From Collinsella aerofaciens (GTDB lineage Bacteria > Actinomycetota > Coriobacteriia > Coriobacteriales > Coriobacteriaceae): a DNA stretch of 64,000 nucleotides. Shown piece by piece: positions 1-8,241 of this stretch; positions within the stretch are counted from its first letter, which is position 1; each line of letters starts with the position of its first letter. Where the stretch lies: assembly GCA_030826265.1 (NCBI GenBank), contig JAPJOH010000002.1, forward strand, positions 62,001-126,000, in the 5' to 3' direction. The position numbers and the translations under genes were made by a program. A model generated the notes under the pieces. It saw nothing but the letters and a program-made list of their open reading frames with translations, was not told where the DNA came from and did not search any database.

Positions 1-2
1 TT

Positions 3-857
3 ACGAATTTTGGTCTCGTTATGGGGTCGGATGTTTGGAATCATCCCGATAAGTATGGTGTCTCTGTAATGCCGAAGTCCCAATATGAGGATTTGCGCCT
101 CGAAGTGGATTATGTTTCAGGCACTGGTTTAACTTTAAATGAAGCAAAATCCTTATCTGATGAGCATCATATTGATTTTTATATGCAAGAGGTCATAAAC
201 GGTAGCGACACAATTGACTTGCCCCAGCGGCTTCATATTTCAGAGGTGACCTGGATCCTAGATTCTATTCACGCTGTCAGGTATAAGGGACATTTGACCA
301 AAGTAAAGCGACGGCTAACTAGTCTAAATCCAGCTGATCGAATCTGGCTGGATTCCAAGACCTCTGTCGTGCTCGTTGAGCCATTTGCCTACTTCTATAA
401 TTCTGAATACCATCATGTCTATGCTGTTTCCCAGTTGGTATACCTTAAGTTGGCCCGTTTATTGGAGGCCGATTGTAGCATTTCTCTTATCCTTGATCAG
501 GGCGACCTCGAGCTGACAAGGACGATAGAAGAACTGTTGCATTATGGATTGCTGAATACAAATATCGATGCCGATTATGTAATGCACGATAATGGTTTTC
601 AATTGGTTAAAAGTTCGTTTGTGAAAGAAGTCGGACGCTCAAAAGAGGGGTTAAGAGTACTGCTGAGTTGTGCCACCCATAGAATGTGTGCGGTTAATGA
701 TTTTTCGTTCGCTTTGCTTTCGTTGTTTGAAAAGCCGATTACTAAGAACGAGGTGCGCGACATTTTGAAAAAAGAGGGACTATCGGCAAACGAGGAGCAA
801 TTAAACAAGTTGGTTGATAATTGCATGAAAGCAGATATACTACAGTTGATTAGATAG
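3..857 (+). CDS. C-terminal part of an unidentified protein, possibly a RiPP-modifying enzyme (partial at window edge)
   Basis: The frame is open to the window edge. The first Met is at 21 but has no ribosome binding site, so the gene almost certainly begins upstream. About 280 residues are visible. The first 55 (GSDVWNHPDKYGV, then a Gly-Leu-Thr and Glu-Ala stretch) resemble, weakly and from memory, the region after the radical SAM barrel in B12-type radical SAM proteins. Two later segments, near residues 130-175 and 225-275, look like winged helices of the kind RiPP enzymes use to bind leader peptides. It sits 13 nt before a 36-residue peptide gene with a strong Shine-Dalgarno, then a terminator. 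Composition is more AT-rich than the genes that follow, consistent with an accessory or acquired locus. The family assignment is inference; no catalytic residues are in view. Confidence 0.5.
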   Translation, partial: TNFGLVMGSDVWNHPDKYGVSVMPKSQYEDLRLEVDYVSGTGLTLNEAKSLSDEHHIDFYMQEVINGSDTIDLPQRLHISEVTWILDSIHAVRYKGHLTKVKRRLTSLNPADRIWLDSKTSVVLVEPFAYFYNSEYHHVYAVSQLVYLKLARLLEADCSISLILDQGDLELTRTIEELLHYGLLNTNIDADYVMHDNGFQLVKSSFVKEVGRSKEGLRVLLSCATHRMCAVNDFSFALLSLFEKPITKNEVRDILKKEGLSANEEQLNKLVDNCMKADILQLIR

Positions 858-870
858 AGGAGGTTTCTGC

Positions 871-981
871 ATGGACGTTATTAACAAAGATCTCTTGGAG
901 CAACTGAAAGAGTTTCAGGAAGAGGGCGTCGTGGTAGAAGTGTTCGACTTTGAGGACTACATGGATAAATTCTGCCATTAG
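871..981 (+). CDS. 36-residue peptide, candidate RiPP precursor or signalling peptide
   Basis: This short ORF has an excellent ribosome binding site (AGAGGAGG, about 7 nt before ATG) and lies 13 nt downstream of the preceding gene, so the two are probably co-transcribed. The peptide starts MDVINKDLLEQLKEF, an amphipathic helix-like leader. It continues through a Glu-Glu-Gly and a run of Val to an acidic/aromatic C-terminus, FDFEDYMDKFCH, with a single Cys third-last but one. It has no signal sequence or membrane segment. A terminator follows 25 nt after the stop. Size, leader-like N-terminus and neighbour fit a ribosomally made, modified peptide, but no known core motif is recognised. Spurious translation is unlikely given the RBS and terminator framing. 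Confidence 0.55.
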   Translation: MDVINKDLLEQLKEFQEEGVVVEVFDFEDYMDKFCH

Positions 982-1004
982 TTTCGGAATTTACTCGCCT
1001 CGCT

Positions 1005-1039
1005 TAAAGGAGAAGTCGATTATCGATTTCTCCTTTTTT
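1005..1039 (+). terminator. Rho-independent terminator after the small peptide gene
   Basis: A 13-bp stem (AAGGAGAAGTCGA paired with TCGATTTCTCCTT, one wobble) with a 3-nt loop runs into six T. It closes the transcription unit containing the peptide gene. Confidence 0.85.
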
Positions 1040-1082
1040 AATTAAAGATATTATTGAATACATGCTCCTAGCACAGGTTGGC

Positions 1083-1102
1083 CTCTCAGTAAACTGGGAG
1101 GT
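1083..1102 (+). other. Small hairpin in the nadE upstream region
   Basis: CCTCTCAGT and ACTGGGAGG pair around a two-base loop about 65 nt before nadE. No U-tract follows, so it may be a leader hairpin. Function unknown. Confidence 0.35.
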
Positions 1103-1168
1103 TGCTTTGGCTAGTTAGAGATATGTGAACGTCCGTTAGACTGAATCTCAGGGTAGAAGGGGCCTCCA

Positions 1169-3169
1169 GTGTCCAGATCAACTAGGCAATGCTGCGTTTC
1201 GGCTAATAAGAACGATGGCTTTTTGCGTGTGGCGGCGGCCTCGCCGCGGATTCGCGTGGCCGATGTCGAGGGTAATGCCGAGGTTGCGTTGGCGGCTGTT
1301 CGCGAGGCTGCCGAGCGCGGCGTTCGTGCACTGGTGCTGCCCGAGCTTAATCTGACCGGATATACTGCGGCGGACCTGTTCCATAACCGCACGCTGCTGC
1401 ACGCCTGCGAGGCGGCGCTTGTGTGCATTCTCGATGAGACCCGCGAACTGCCGATCGTCTTTACGGTCGGCCTTCCCGTTGCGGTGGCTGAGGACATCTA
1501 CAACTGCGCCGCCGTGTGCTGCGCGGGCGAGCTGTTGGGTCTGACGGCCAAAAAGTATCTGCCCAATTACGGCGAGTTCTATGAGCGCCGCTGGTTTGCT
1601 CCGGCACCCACTGATCCCATGTGGATTGAATTTGCCGGACAGGGGCCGGTGCCGCTCGGTTCGGGGCTTATATACCGTTGCTGTGACGAGGGTGCCGAGG
1701 ACATGGTGCTTGGCGTTGAGGTCTGTGAGGACCTGTGGGTGCCGGCGCCCCCTTCGACCGAGATGGCGCTTGCCGGTGCGACGGTGATTCTCAACCCGTC
1801 GGCTTCGGACGAAATCATCGGTAAGGCAGACTATCGCCGCAGCCTCATCTCTAACCAGAGCGCACGCCTGTACTGCGCCTATGCCTATGCGGACGCGAGC
1901 GAGGGCGAGTCCACGACCGACATGGTCTTTGCAGGCGAGAACCTCGTCTACGAAAACGGTTCGAAGCTCGCCGCGACCAAACTGCTTACCTGCGATATGG
2001 CCGTCGCCGATGTCGATCTTGACCGTCTGGTTGCCGAGCGCCGTCGCTCGACGACGTGGACGCGCGCGGACGATGCACCGGAGGCCACGACCGTTGAGTT
2101 TTCGTTTGAGGGCGTGCTGGCCGAAGAGCCTGTCCTGCGCGATGCCTGCGACATCGACCGTGTCTTCCCCCGCGCGCCCTTTGTGCCAGCCGACCACGGC
2201 GACTTGGCCGAGCGCTGCGAGACGATCCTCGATCTGCAGACTGCGGGCCTCAAGACCCGCCTTGCCCACACGGGTACCAAGGCTGCGGTTATCGGCCTTT
2301 CCGGCGGCTTGGACTCCACGCTAGCGCTGCTTGTGACCGTGCGTGCCTTCGATGCACTGGGGCTTCCGCGCACTGGTATCACAGCCGTGTCCATGCCCGG
2401 CTTCGGCACGACGCATCGCACCAAGTCGAATGCCGAGTCGCTCGCTCGCGACCTGGGTGTGAGCTTCCGCGAGGTTTCGATCCACGCGGCTGTGAAGCAG
2501 CACTTCAAGGACATTGAGCATGATCCGGCCGTGCAGGACGTGACCTACGAGAACAGCCAGGCGCGTGAGCGTACGCAGATTCTGATGGATCTGGCCAACC
2601 AGGCTGGCGGTTTTGTCATTGGCACGGGCGACCTGTCGGAGCTGGCGCTCGGCTGGGCTACCTATAACGGCGACCACATGAGCATGTACGCCGTCAACGC
2701 GAGCGTGCCCAAGACGCTTGTGCGCCATCTGGTGCGCTATGCCGCCGATGTCTTTGGCGGGCGCATTGCCGAGGTCTTGCTCGATATCCTCGATACGCCG
2801 GTGTCCCCCGAGCTTCTGCCGCCCACGGGCGACGGCGAGATTGCACAGAAGACCGAGGATTTGGTGGGCCCGTACGAGCTGCACGACTACTTCCTCTACT
2901 ACCTGCTGCGTTTTGGCTTTGAGCCGGGCAAGATCTACCGCATGGCGCTCAAGAGCTTCGAGGGCGTCTACGACGCTAAGACGGTCCACACGTGGCTACG
3001 TACGTTCTACCGTCGCTTCTTTGCCCAGCAGTTTAAGCGCAGCTGCCTGCCCGATGGTCCCAAGGTGGGCTCGGTGACGCTCAGCCCGCGCGGCGATTGG
3101 CGTATGCCGAGTGACGCCAGCTCGCGTCTGTGGCTTGCGCAGATCGATGCGCTCAATCCGGTTGACTAA
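1169..3169 (+). CDS. nadE: Glutamine-dependent NAD+ synthetase
   Basis: Makes NAD+ from nicotinate adenine dinucleotide, ATP and glutamine-derived ammonia in the cytoplasm. The N-terminal half is a nitrilase-type amidase with the Glu-Lys-Cys triad: Glu in LPELNLTGYTAADLF (about residue 59), Lys in KKYLPNYGEF (about 130) and Cys in GVEVCEDLW (about 190). The C-terminal half is the adenylating synthetase with the ATP P-loop SGGLDSTLALLV near residue 380. At 666 residues it matches the long, glutamine-using form. The start is GTG with AGAAGGGG upstream; no in-frame ATG lies nearer the conserved N-terminus. It is monocistronic, with a terminator after it. Confidence 0.95.
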   Translation: MSRSTRQCCVSANKNDGFLRVAAASPRIRVADVEGNAEVALAAVREAAERGVRALVLPELNLTGYTAADLFHNRTLLHACEAALVCILDETRELPIVFTVGLPVAVAEDIYNCAAVCCAGELLGLTAKKYLPNYGEFYERRWFAPAPTDPMWIEFAGQGPVPLGSGLIYRCCDEGAEDMVLGVEVCEDLWVPAPPSTEMALAGATVILNPSASDEIIGKADYRRSLISNQSARLYCAYAYADASEGESTTDMVFAGENLVYENGSKLAATKLLTCDMAVADVDLDRLVAERRRSTTWTRADDAPEATTVEFSFEGVLAEEPVLRDACDIDRVFPRAPFVPADHGDLAERCETILDLQTAGLKTRLAHTGTKAAVIGLSGGLDSTLALLVTVRAFDALGLPRTGITAVSMPGFGTTHRTKSNAESLARDLGVSFREVSIHAAVKQHFKDIEHDPAVQDVTYENSQARERTQILMDLANQAGGFVIGTGDLSELALGWATYNGDHMSMYAVNASVPKTLVRHLVRYAADVFGGRIAEVLLDILDTPVSPELLPPTGDGEIAQKTEDLVGPYELHDYFLYYLLRFGFEPGKIYRMALKSFEGVYDAKTVHTWLRTFYRRFFAQQFKRSCLPDGPKVGSVTLSPRGDWRMPSDASSRLWLAQIDALNPVD

Positions 3170-3236
3170 GGTTGGCTAAATTGAACCAATACGGGGGTTG
3201 CAAGCGTTACACTTTTGCAATCTGATGGCCCGTATC

Positions 3237-3268
3237 GCGCGGCGCTCTTGTCGGAGCGCCGCGTTTTT
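3237..3268 (+). terminator. Terminator between nadE and the aminotransferase
   Basis: GCGCGGCGCTC pairs with GAGCGCCGC(G) across a 6-nt loop and is followed by five T. It lies only 20 nt before the next start codon, so it could also act as an attenuator of that gene. Confidence 0.7.
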
Positions 3269-3287
3269 CATATCGAAAGGTGGCACC

Positions 3288-4451
3288 ATGCAGGTATCGC
3301 AGCGTCTCGACCGCTTTGGCGCGGAGGTTTTCGCCTCGCTCAACAACAAGCTTCTTGCATTGAAGGCCCAGGGCAAGACTATTTACAACATGAGCGTGGG
3401 CACGCCCGACTTTAAACCGTACGACCACGTGGTCGAGGCGCTGACCCAGGCCGCCCAAGATCCCGAGATGTGGAAGTATGCCCTGCGCGACCTGCCCGAA
3501 CTCAAGCAAGCCGTGTGCGATTACTATGAGCGTCGCTTTGGTGTCTCCGGCATTACGCCGTCTATGGTGCAGTCGTGCAACGGCACGCAGGAGGGCGTGG
3601 GCCATTTGGGCCTGGCCCTGCTCGATCCGGGTGACACCATTTTGGTTCCCGATCCGTGCTACCCGGTCTTTGAGGCGGGCGCCAAGATCGCCGATGCCAA
3701 ACTCGAGTACTATCCGTTGGTCGCCGAGCATAATTACCTGCCCTATGTGGCGGGTATCGATCCCGAGGTGGCCGATCGTGCCAAGTATATGATCGTGTCG
3801 CTGCCCGCAAACCCGGTCGGCTCGGTGGGCACGCCCGAGGTCTACGAGGAGATCATCGCTTTCGCCCGCGAGCACGACCTGCTCATCGTCCATGACAACG
3901 CGTACTCCGACATCGTGTTCGACGGCGAGCCGGGCGGCAGCTTCTTGCAGTATCCCGGTGCGCTCGAGGTGGGTGTGGAGTTCTTCTCGCTCTCCAAGTC
4001 GTTCAACGTCACCGGTGCGCGTATCGGCTTTTTGGTCGGCCGCGAGGACGTGGTCTCTGCCTTTGCCAAGCTGCGCGGCCAGATCGACTTTGGCATGTTC
4101 TTCCCGATCCAGAAGGCTGCTATCGCCTGCCTGAACGGTCCGCGCGATGAGGTCGAGGCGCAGCGTCTGAAGTACCAGGAGCGCCGCGATGCCCTGTGCG
4201 ACGGTCTTGAGGGCCTGGGCTGGGAGCGTCCCAACGCGCATGGCTCTATGTTTGTGTGGGCCAAGCTTCCCGGTGGTCGCACCGATTCCATGGCGTTTTG
4301 CGAGGAGCTCATGGAGAAGGCCGGCGTTGTGGTGACGCCGGGCGCGAGCTTTGGTCCTTCGGGCGAGGGGCACGTGCGCATGGCGCTGGTCTTGCCGCCC
4401 GACCAGATTGCTTTGGCTGTCGAAGCCATTCGCGAGGCGGGCCTGTATTAG
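3288..4451 (+). CDS. PLP-dependent class I/II aminotransferase
   Basis: A cytoplasmic fold-type I transaminase of 387 residues. The PLP lysine is in SLSKSFNVTGARIGF, the Asn/Asp pocket residues are in LPANPVGSVG and VHDNAYSDI, and the substrate-carboxylate Arg is near the C-terminus (HVRMAL). It resembles the LL-diaminopimelate/alanine aminotransferase group. Because this window encodes the N-acetyl branch of lysine synthesis (dapH, M20 deacetylase), it could be the missing N-acetyl-LL-diaminopimelate aminotransferase (PatA role), but it is 4 kb away and not in the operon. The ATG at 3288 is chosen because GAAAGG precedes it and the family N-terminus starts there; an upstream in-frame start at 3198 would run through the terminator hairpin. 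Confidence 0.88.
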   Translation: MQVSQRLDRFGAEVFASLNNKLLALKAQGKTIYNMSVGTPDFKPYDHVVEALTQAAQDPEMWKYALRDLPELKQAVCDYYERRFGVSGITPSMVQSCNGTQEGVGHLGLALLDPGDTILVPDPCYPVFEAGAKIADAKLEYYPLVAEHNYLPYVAGIDPEVADRAKYMIVSLPANPVGSVGTPEVYEEIIAFAREHDLLIVHDNAYSDIVFDGEPGGSFLQYPGALEVGVEFFSLSKSFNVTGARIGFLVGREDVVSAFAKLRGQIDFGMFFPIQKAAIACLNGPRDEVEAQRLKYQERRDALCDGLEGLGWERPNAHGSMFVWAKLPGGRTDSMAFCEELMEKAGVVVTPGASFGPSGEGHVRMALVLPPDQIALAVEAIREAGLY

Positions 4452-4594
4452 AAAGGTATTTCGGCTCGTCAATAGCTCGAAACCGATTTCGTGCAGTTAT
4501 TTTACGATTTCTGCAAACAATTTCGGTAAACGGTCGATTTTTGGCTGCGAATAGGAGCATAATCAAAGTCCCGATTGGATGTATTGGGATTACG

Positions 4595-4627
4595 GCAAGC
4601 CGCTCGGGTCGTTCCCGGGCGGCTTGC
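4595..4627 (+). other. Strong hairpin in the ldh leader
   Basis: GCAAGCCGCTCGGG pairs with CCCGGGCGGCTTGC (one wobble) about 26 nt before the ldh start. There is no real U-tract. It may be an mRNA-stabilising leader hairpin or a weak terminator for the aminotransferase transcript. Confidence 0.5.
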
Positions 4628-4652
4628 TTGTGGAGAGAGATGGGAGTTTCTA

Positions 4653-5603
4653 ATGGTTAACGAGAAGAAGGTCGCTATTGTCGGCTGCGGTTTCGTTGGT
4701 TCGTCTTCGGCGTTCGCGCTGATGCAGAGTGGTCTGTTCTCCGAGATGGTCCTCATCGACGTTGACAAGAACCGCGCCGAGGGTGAGGCCCTGGATATCG
4801 CGCACGGCATGACGTTTGCCGAGCCGATGAAGATCTACGCCGGCGATTATTCCGATGTCGCCGACGCCGCCATGATCGTCGTCACCGCTGGCGCTGCCCA
4901 GAAGCCCGGTGAGACCCGCCTGGACCTGGTCAACAAGAACGTCAGCATCTTTAAGTCCATTATCCCCGAGATTAAGAAGTCCGGCTTCGACGGCATTCTG
5001 CTCATCGTCTCCAACCCGGTCGATGTTCTGACCTACGCCGCCATCAAGATGTCTGGCCTGCCCGAGGGCCATGTCATCGGTTCCGGCACCGTGCTCGACA
5101 CCGGCCGTCTGCAGCAGATGCTCGGCGCCCACGTCGAGGTTGACCCGCGCGATGTCCAGGCCTATGTCATGGGTGAGCACGGCGACTCCGAGTTTGTCGC
5201 TTGGTCCAGCGCTCAGGTTGCCGGCGTTCCGCTGAACACTTTCTGCGAGCTTCACGGCCATCTGGAGCATGAGGCTGCCGAGAAGCGCATCGCCGAGGAC
5301 GTCAAGAACTCCGCCTACACCATCATCGAGAAGAAGCACGCCACCTACTACGGCGTCGCCATGGCCGTCAAGCGCATCTGCACTGCCGTCATGCGCGATG
5401 AGCAGACCGTTCTGCCTGTCTCCTCGCTCATGGTGGGCGAGTACGGCCTGTCCGATCTTGCCATCTCCATGCCGACCGTCGTTGGCCGCGACGGCGTTGT
5501 CTGCCGCGTCCCCGTGCCGCTGAACGATGACGAGCAGCATGAGCTCACCGCCTCCGCCAAGGCCCTCAAGGACATCATCGACAGCGTCGACTTTTCCTGC
5601 TAA
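4653..5603 (+). CDS. ldh: L-lactate dehydrogenase
   Basis: Reduces pyruvate to L-lactate with NADH, regenerating NAD+ in fermentation. The N-terminal Rossmann motif is IVGCGFVGSSSAF and the coenzyme acidic residue is in LIDVDKNRAEGEALD. The substrate loop reads AAQKPGETRLDLV; Gln at the discriminating position indicates lactate rather than malate dehydrogenase. The catalytic His is in MGEHGDSEFVAWS, and the substrate-binding Arg is in DTGRLQQML. At 316 residues it is normal length. ATG at 4653 is preceded by a purine-rich GAGAGAGATGGGAG. It stands alone between a leader hairpin and a terminator. Codon use is strongly C-ending, consistent with high expression. Confidence 0.93.
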   Translation: MVNEKKVAIVGCGFVGSSSAFALMQSGLFSEMVLIDVDKNRAEGEALDIAHGMTFAEPMKIYAGDYSDVADAAMIVVTAGAAQKPGETRLDLVNKNVSIFKSIIPEIKKSGFDGILLIVSNPVDVLTYAAIKMSGLPEGHVIGSGTVLDTGRLQQMLGAHVEVDPRDVQAYVMGEHGDSEFVAWSSAQVAGVPLNTFCELHGHLEHEAAEKRIAEDVKNSAYTIIEKKHATYYGVAMAVKRICTAVMRDEQTVLPVSSLMVGEYGLSDLAISMPTVVGRDGVVCRVPVPLNDDEQHELTASAKALKDIIDSVDFSC

Positions 5604-5634
5604 ATCAAGCTCGCTAGAGCGAAAAGCTACAATG

Positions 5635-5670
5635 AAGGCGTCCGAGCCCACACGGCCCGGGCGCCTTTTT
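5635..5670 (+). terminator. Terminator after ldh
   Basis: AAGGCGTCCGAGCC and GGCCCGGGCGCCTT form an imperfect GC-rich stem followed by TTTTT. Confidence 0.8.
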
Positions 5671-5700
5671 GGTGCAAAGTAACCTGACCCCAATGCACCA
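5670..5700. repeat. Short palindromic intergenic repeat (GGTGCA type), copy 1
   Basis: TGGTGCA and TGCACCA flank a 17-nt centre containing AACCTGACCCC. A sister copy lies at 6881-6915, so this unit brackets the DUF2974 gene on both sides. Confidence 0.6.
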
Positions 5701-5717
5701 TAGTTGATGGGAGGGCC

Positions 5718-6878
5718 ATGTCGGATTCGCCTAATTTTTTGACCTATGCCCAGACGGCGTTTGACCCGTTTGAGGAACGGCCGTTCTGCGCGGTGGATAG
5801 CCTGGTCTTTGCGTGGTTGTCCTATTTGCGTTTGCCGGGTGATATGGCGGAGCTGACGAACTGGCAGGGCCTAGACGTACGCGAGCTGCTACGTGCCGAG
5901 TGCTACCGGGACATGATTGGCGACTTGTGGGACCCAGAGGGGAGCAGGGCCTTGTTGGAGGCCGTGGCAGCAAGCCCTCGTTACCGTGGCGTGCACGTTT
6001 GCGGCTATCGTGCCGTGAGCGATGTGGTGGCGACAGAGCAGTTTGCAGCCATGGCGTTCCGGTTTCCGGCGGGGTTTAGTTATCTTTCCTTCCGCGGGAC
6101 CGACAGTACGATTGTGGGCTGGAAAGAGGACTTTAACATGGCGTTCCGGTGTCCTGTGCCGGCCCAGGAATCCGCGGCGCGTTATGTGGACGAGGCAGCG
6201 GATGCGATTGGCGGGCCGCTTTTGTGCGGAGGTCATTCCAAGGGTGGAAACCTTGCGGTGTACGGTGCGGCGATGTGCTCCGATGTCGCCCGTGAGCGAA
6301 TCGAACGGGCGTATTCCCATGATGGTCCGGGCTTCGTCGAGGAGTTTCTGAACGGCACCGCCTTTGCCGATCTTTCCGGTCGAATCGATAAGACGCTACC
6401 TCGGTCGTCGATCTTTGGCATGATGTTCGAGACGCAGGAGGACTATGCCATCGTTGAGAGCACCGAGTTCAGCCTGCTGCAGCACAATCCCTTTAGCTGG
6501 GTGGTTGATGGTCGCGACTTCGTGTACTGTGAGCGCCTGTCCGCCGGTGCTCGATACGTTGATGGCTCCATTCGCGAGATGCTGCTTGCAGTGTCACCTA
6601 GCGAGCGCGAGCGTTTTGTAGATGCGTTGTTCTCCGTGTTTGAGGCTACGGGTGCTGAGCGGTTTGCGGATATCGCTGGGAATCTGCGTGAGAGCCTGCC
6701 TGTGATGCTCCAGGCTGCGCAAGGCTTTGACGAGGATACGCGACGCTTTGTCTCGCAGACTATCGTTGCGATTCTTAAGTGTGCGCTTCTGCCCAAACGT
6801 CCCCAGATCGACATGCCCGCTGCCGGCAAGAGCTTGGCAGAACAGCTCGAGGCTTGGCAGTCCGAGCTCCTGCGCTAG
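5718..6878 (+). CDS. DUF2974 (Mbeg1-like) alpha/beta-hydrolase
   Basis: A 386-residue protein of the lipase-like DUF2974 family. The nucleophile elbow is CGGHSKGGNLAVYGA (Ser near residue 178), followed by AYSHDGPGF, both hallmarks of the family. FSYLSFRGTDSTIVGW provides the typical oxyanion-side strand. No signal peptide or transmembrane segment is visible, so it is predicted cytoplasmic. The substrate is unknown; proteins of this family are often annotated as lipase or esterase without proof. It is flanked on both sides by copies of the same short palindrome. Start ATG has GGGAGGGCC just upstream. Confidence 0.85.
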   Translation: MSDSPNFLTYAQTAFDPFEERPFCAVDSLVFAWLSYLRLPGDMAELTNWQGLDVRELLRAECYRDMIGDLWDPEGSRALLEAVAASPRYRGVHVCGYRAVSDVVATEQFAAMAFRFPAGFSYLSFRGTDSTIVGWKEDFNMAFRCPVPAQESAARYVDEAADAIGGPLLCGGHSKGGNLAVYGAAMCSDVARERIERAYSHDGPGFVEEFLNGTAFADLSGRIDKTLPRSSIFGMMFETQEDYAIVESTEFSLLQHNPFSWVVDGRDFVYCERLSAGARYVDGSIREMLLAVSPSERERFVDALFSVFEATGAERFADIAGNLRESLPVMLQAAQGFDEDTRRFVSQTIVAILKCALLPKRPQIDMPAAGKSLAEQLEAWQSELLR

Positions 6879-6880
6879 CC

Positions 6881-6915
6881 ATTGGTGCAAGGCAACCTGT
6901 CCCCGATGCACCAAT
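6881..6915. repeat. Short palindromic intergenic repeat (GGTGCA type), copy 2
   Basis: ATTGGTGCA and TGCACCAAT flank AAGGCAACCTGTCCCCGA. It is close to copy 1 at 5670-5700 and shares the CCTGTCCC core, the reverse complement of the GGGACAGG seen at 21561. Confidence 0.6.
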
Positions 6916-6980
6916 CTTCGATGCGCTCGGGGAGGGCTCGACCGCTATACTGGTTCGTGCCGAAATCGATCTAGAACGGA

Positions 6981-7994
6981 ATGCCGTATATGAAAATCAA
7001 TCACGCGATTCTGCATATCCTGGACTTTGACTCTGCCGTCAACGTTATGAGCCAGCGCGAGCTCGATATCGAGAGTCGTACCGTACGCAACTTCGTGACC
7101 ACGCATCTGCGCCGCGCACGTACCTCGGCCGACAATAAACGCGCCACGTTTGCCGAGAACTCTGCGTTTGGCGGCGAGCTCAAGGGCTATTTCTTTGGCG
7201 AGCGCGAGTTCGTGGACCTGTCGCAGCAGATTGCGGAGTTTATCTCCTCCGAGCTCACCAAAGCCGAGAAAGCCGAGTCCACCGACGTGCTCGTGGCCGA
7301 TTTTGACGACGATGAGGATGCCCGCTGGTTTGCCGTGATGCTGCTGGGCTCCAAGCAGGCTTTTATGCACGAAGTGGGCCGCGAGGAGGGGGAGGTGCGT
7401 AACGACATCGCGCGCCATTTCGCCATTCTGCCGAACCCCTCGCAAAAGGTGCCGAGCTATGCCATCGTGCGTGCAAGCACCATGGAGATCGGCTATGTGG
7501 ATAAGAAGCGCAAGATTGCCGGCGAAGACCGTATGCTCATTCCCGACGGTCTGCTGCAGTGCGATACGGGCGTGTCGGGCAAGGAGGTCATCGACACCGT
7601 GACGCGCGTGGTCGAGGAAGTCGCCGAGGAGCACGGTGCCAATACGGCCGTAGCGCTCGCTAAGGTTAAGGCTGCCGTTGCCGAGAAGGTTGAGGATGAC
7701 GAGGAACTGCCGCCCTGGGATATCGTCGATGAGGTCTTTGAGGACGAGCCGGTCATCAAGGAGAGCGTACGTGCGGCGCTGACCGAAGAGAAGGTGCCCG
7801 AGCGTGTGCCCGTGGAGCGCAAGCAGGTCGAGCGTGCGGCCGTGCGCAACCACAAGATTCGTACCGACACGGGCATCGAGATCAGCTTTCCGGCCGAGAT
7901 GGGATCGAACTCCGAGTACATCGAGTTCGTCAACGAACCCAACGGCCTCATCTCCATCGAGCTCAAAAACATCGGCAGCATCGAGAATCGATAA
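6981..7994 (+). CDS. Nucleoid-associated protein, NdpA (YejK) family
   Basis: A 337-residue protein of the 37-kDa nucleoid-associated family. It opens with the typical INHAILHILDFDS segment and has the conserved central region with ILPNPSQKVPSYAIV. The C-terminal third is highly acidic (KVEDDEELPPWDIVDEVFEDEP), then basic, and ends in the family-like domain GIEISFPAEMGS. Members bind DNA in the nucleoid; the precise role is unclear. The start could be ATG at 6981 or, more like the family consensus, ATG at 6990 (MKINHAIL); neither has a strong ribosome site. A terminator follows. Confidence 0.87.
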   Translation: MPYMKINHAILHILDFDSAVNVMSQRELDIESRTVRNFVTTHLRRARTSADNKRATFAENSAFGGELKGYFFGEREFVDLSQQIAEFISSELTKAEKAESTDVLVADFDDDEDARWFAVMLLGSKQAFMHEVGREEGEVRNDIARHFAILPNPSQKVPSYAIVRASTMEIGYVDKKRKIAGEDRMLIPDGLLQCDTGVSGKEVIDTVTRVVEEVAEEHGANTAVALAKVKAAVAEKVEDDEELPPWDIVDEVFEDEPVIKESVRAALTEEKVPERVPVERKQVERAAVRNHKIRTDTGIEISFPAEMGSNSEYIEFVNEPNGLISIELKNIGSIENR

Positions 7995-8020
7995 ACTGCG
8001 CTTGGACGCTGCAGAAAAAC

Positions 8021-8058
8021 AAAGGTCGAAGCCTCGGATGAGGGCTTCGGCCTTTTTT
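8021..8058 (+). terminator. Terminator after the NdpA-family gene
   Basis: AAGGTCGAAGCCTC pairs with GAGGGCTTCGGCCTT around GGAT, then TTTTT. Confidence 0.85.
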
Positions 8059-8102
8059 GCTTGGGATTGAATTGCGCCGTAGGTTGAGCATAAGTCAGCG
8101 AA

Positions 8103-8198
8103 AACGCCCCAGAGCGAGCAAGGTGACGTGAAAGAGGAGGGCATTGACCTTCTGGTCATGCCCGACGATTGAACGTCAGGTTGCCGCTCTGGGTCGTT
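8103..8198. ncRNA. Nested-hairpin element, family A, copy 1
   Basis: Outer arms 8103-8129 and 8173-8198 pair almost perfectly. Inside, GAAAGAGGA (8130-8138) and GACGATTGA (8164-8172) form an internal loop. The inner hairpin is GGGCATTGACC/GGTCATGCCC. The same two internal-loop sequences occur in an element at 24266-24365 with different stems. That pattern, conserved loop and changed but still paired stems, suggests a structured RNA or a palindromic mobile element. It lies between convergent genes, so orientation is unclear. Confidence 0.55.
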
Positions 8199-8241
8199 TG
8201 GAGCGTCGAGCCGTTACGCGGTTTGTCAAAACCGCGTAACC

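Noticed and set aside
4595..4627. Hairpin before ldh as a riboswitch
   Set aside because: Only one simple stem is visible and no known aptamer landmarks; recorded as an uncharacterised leader hairpin.
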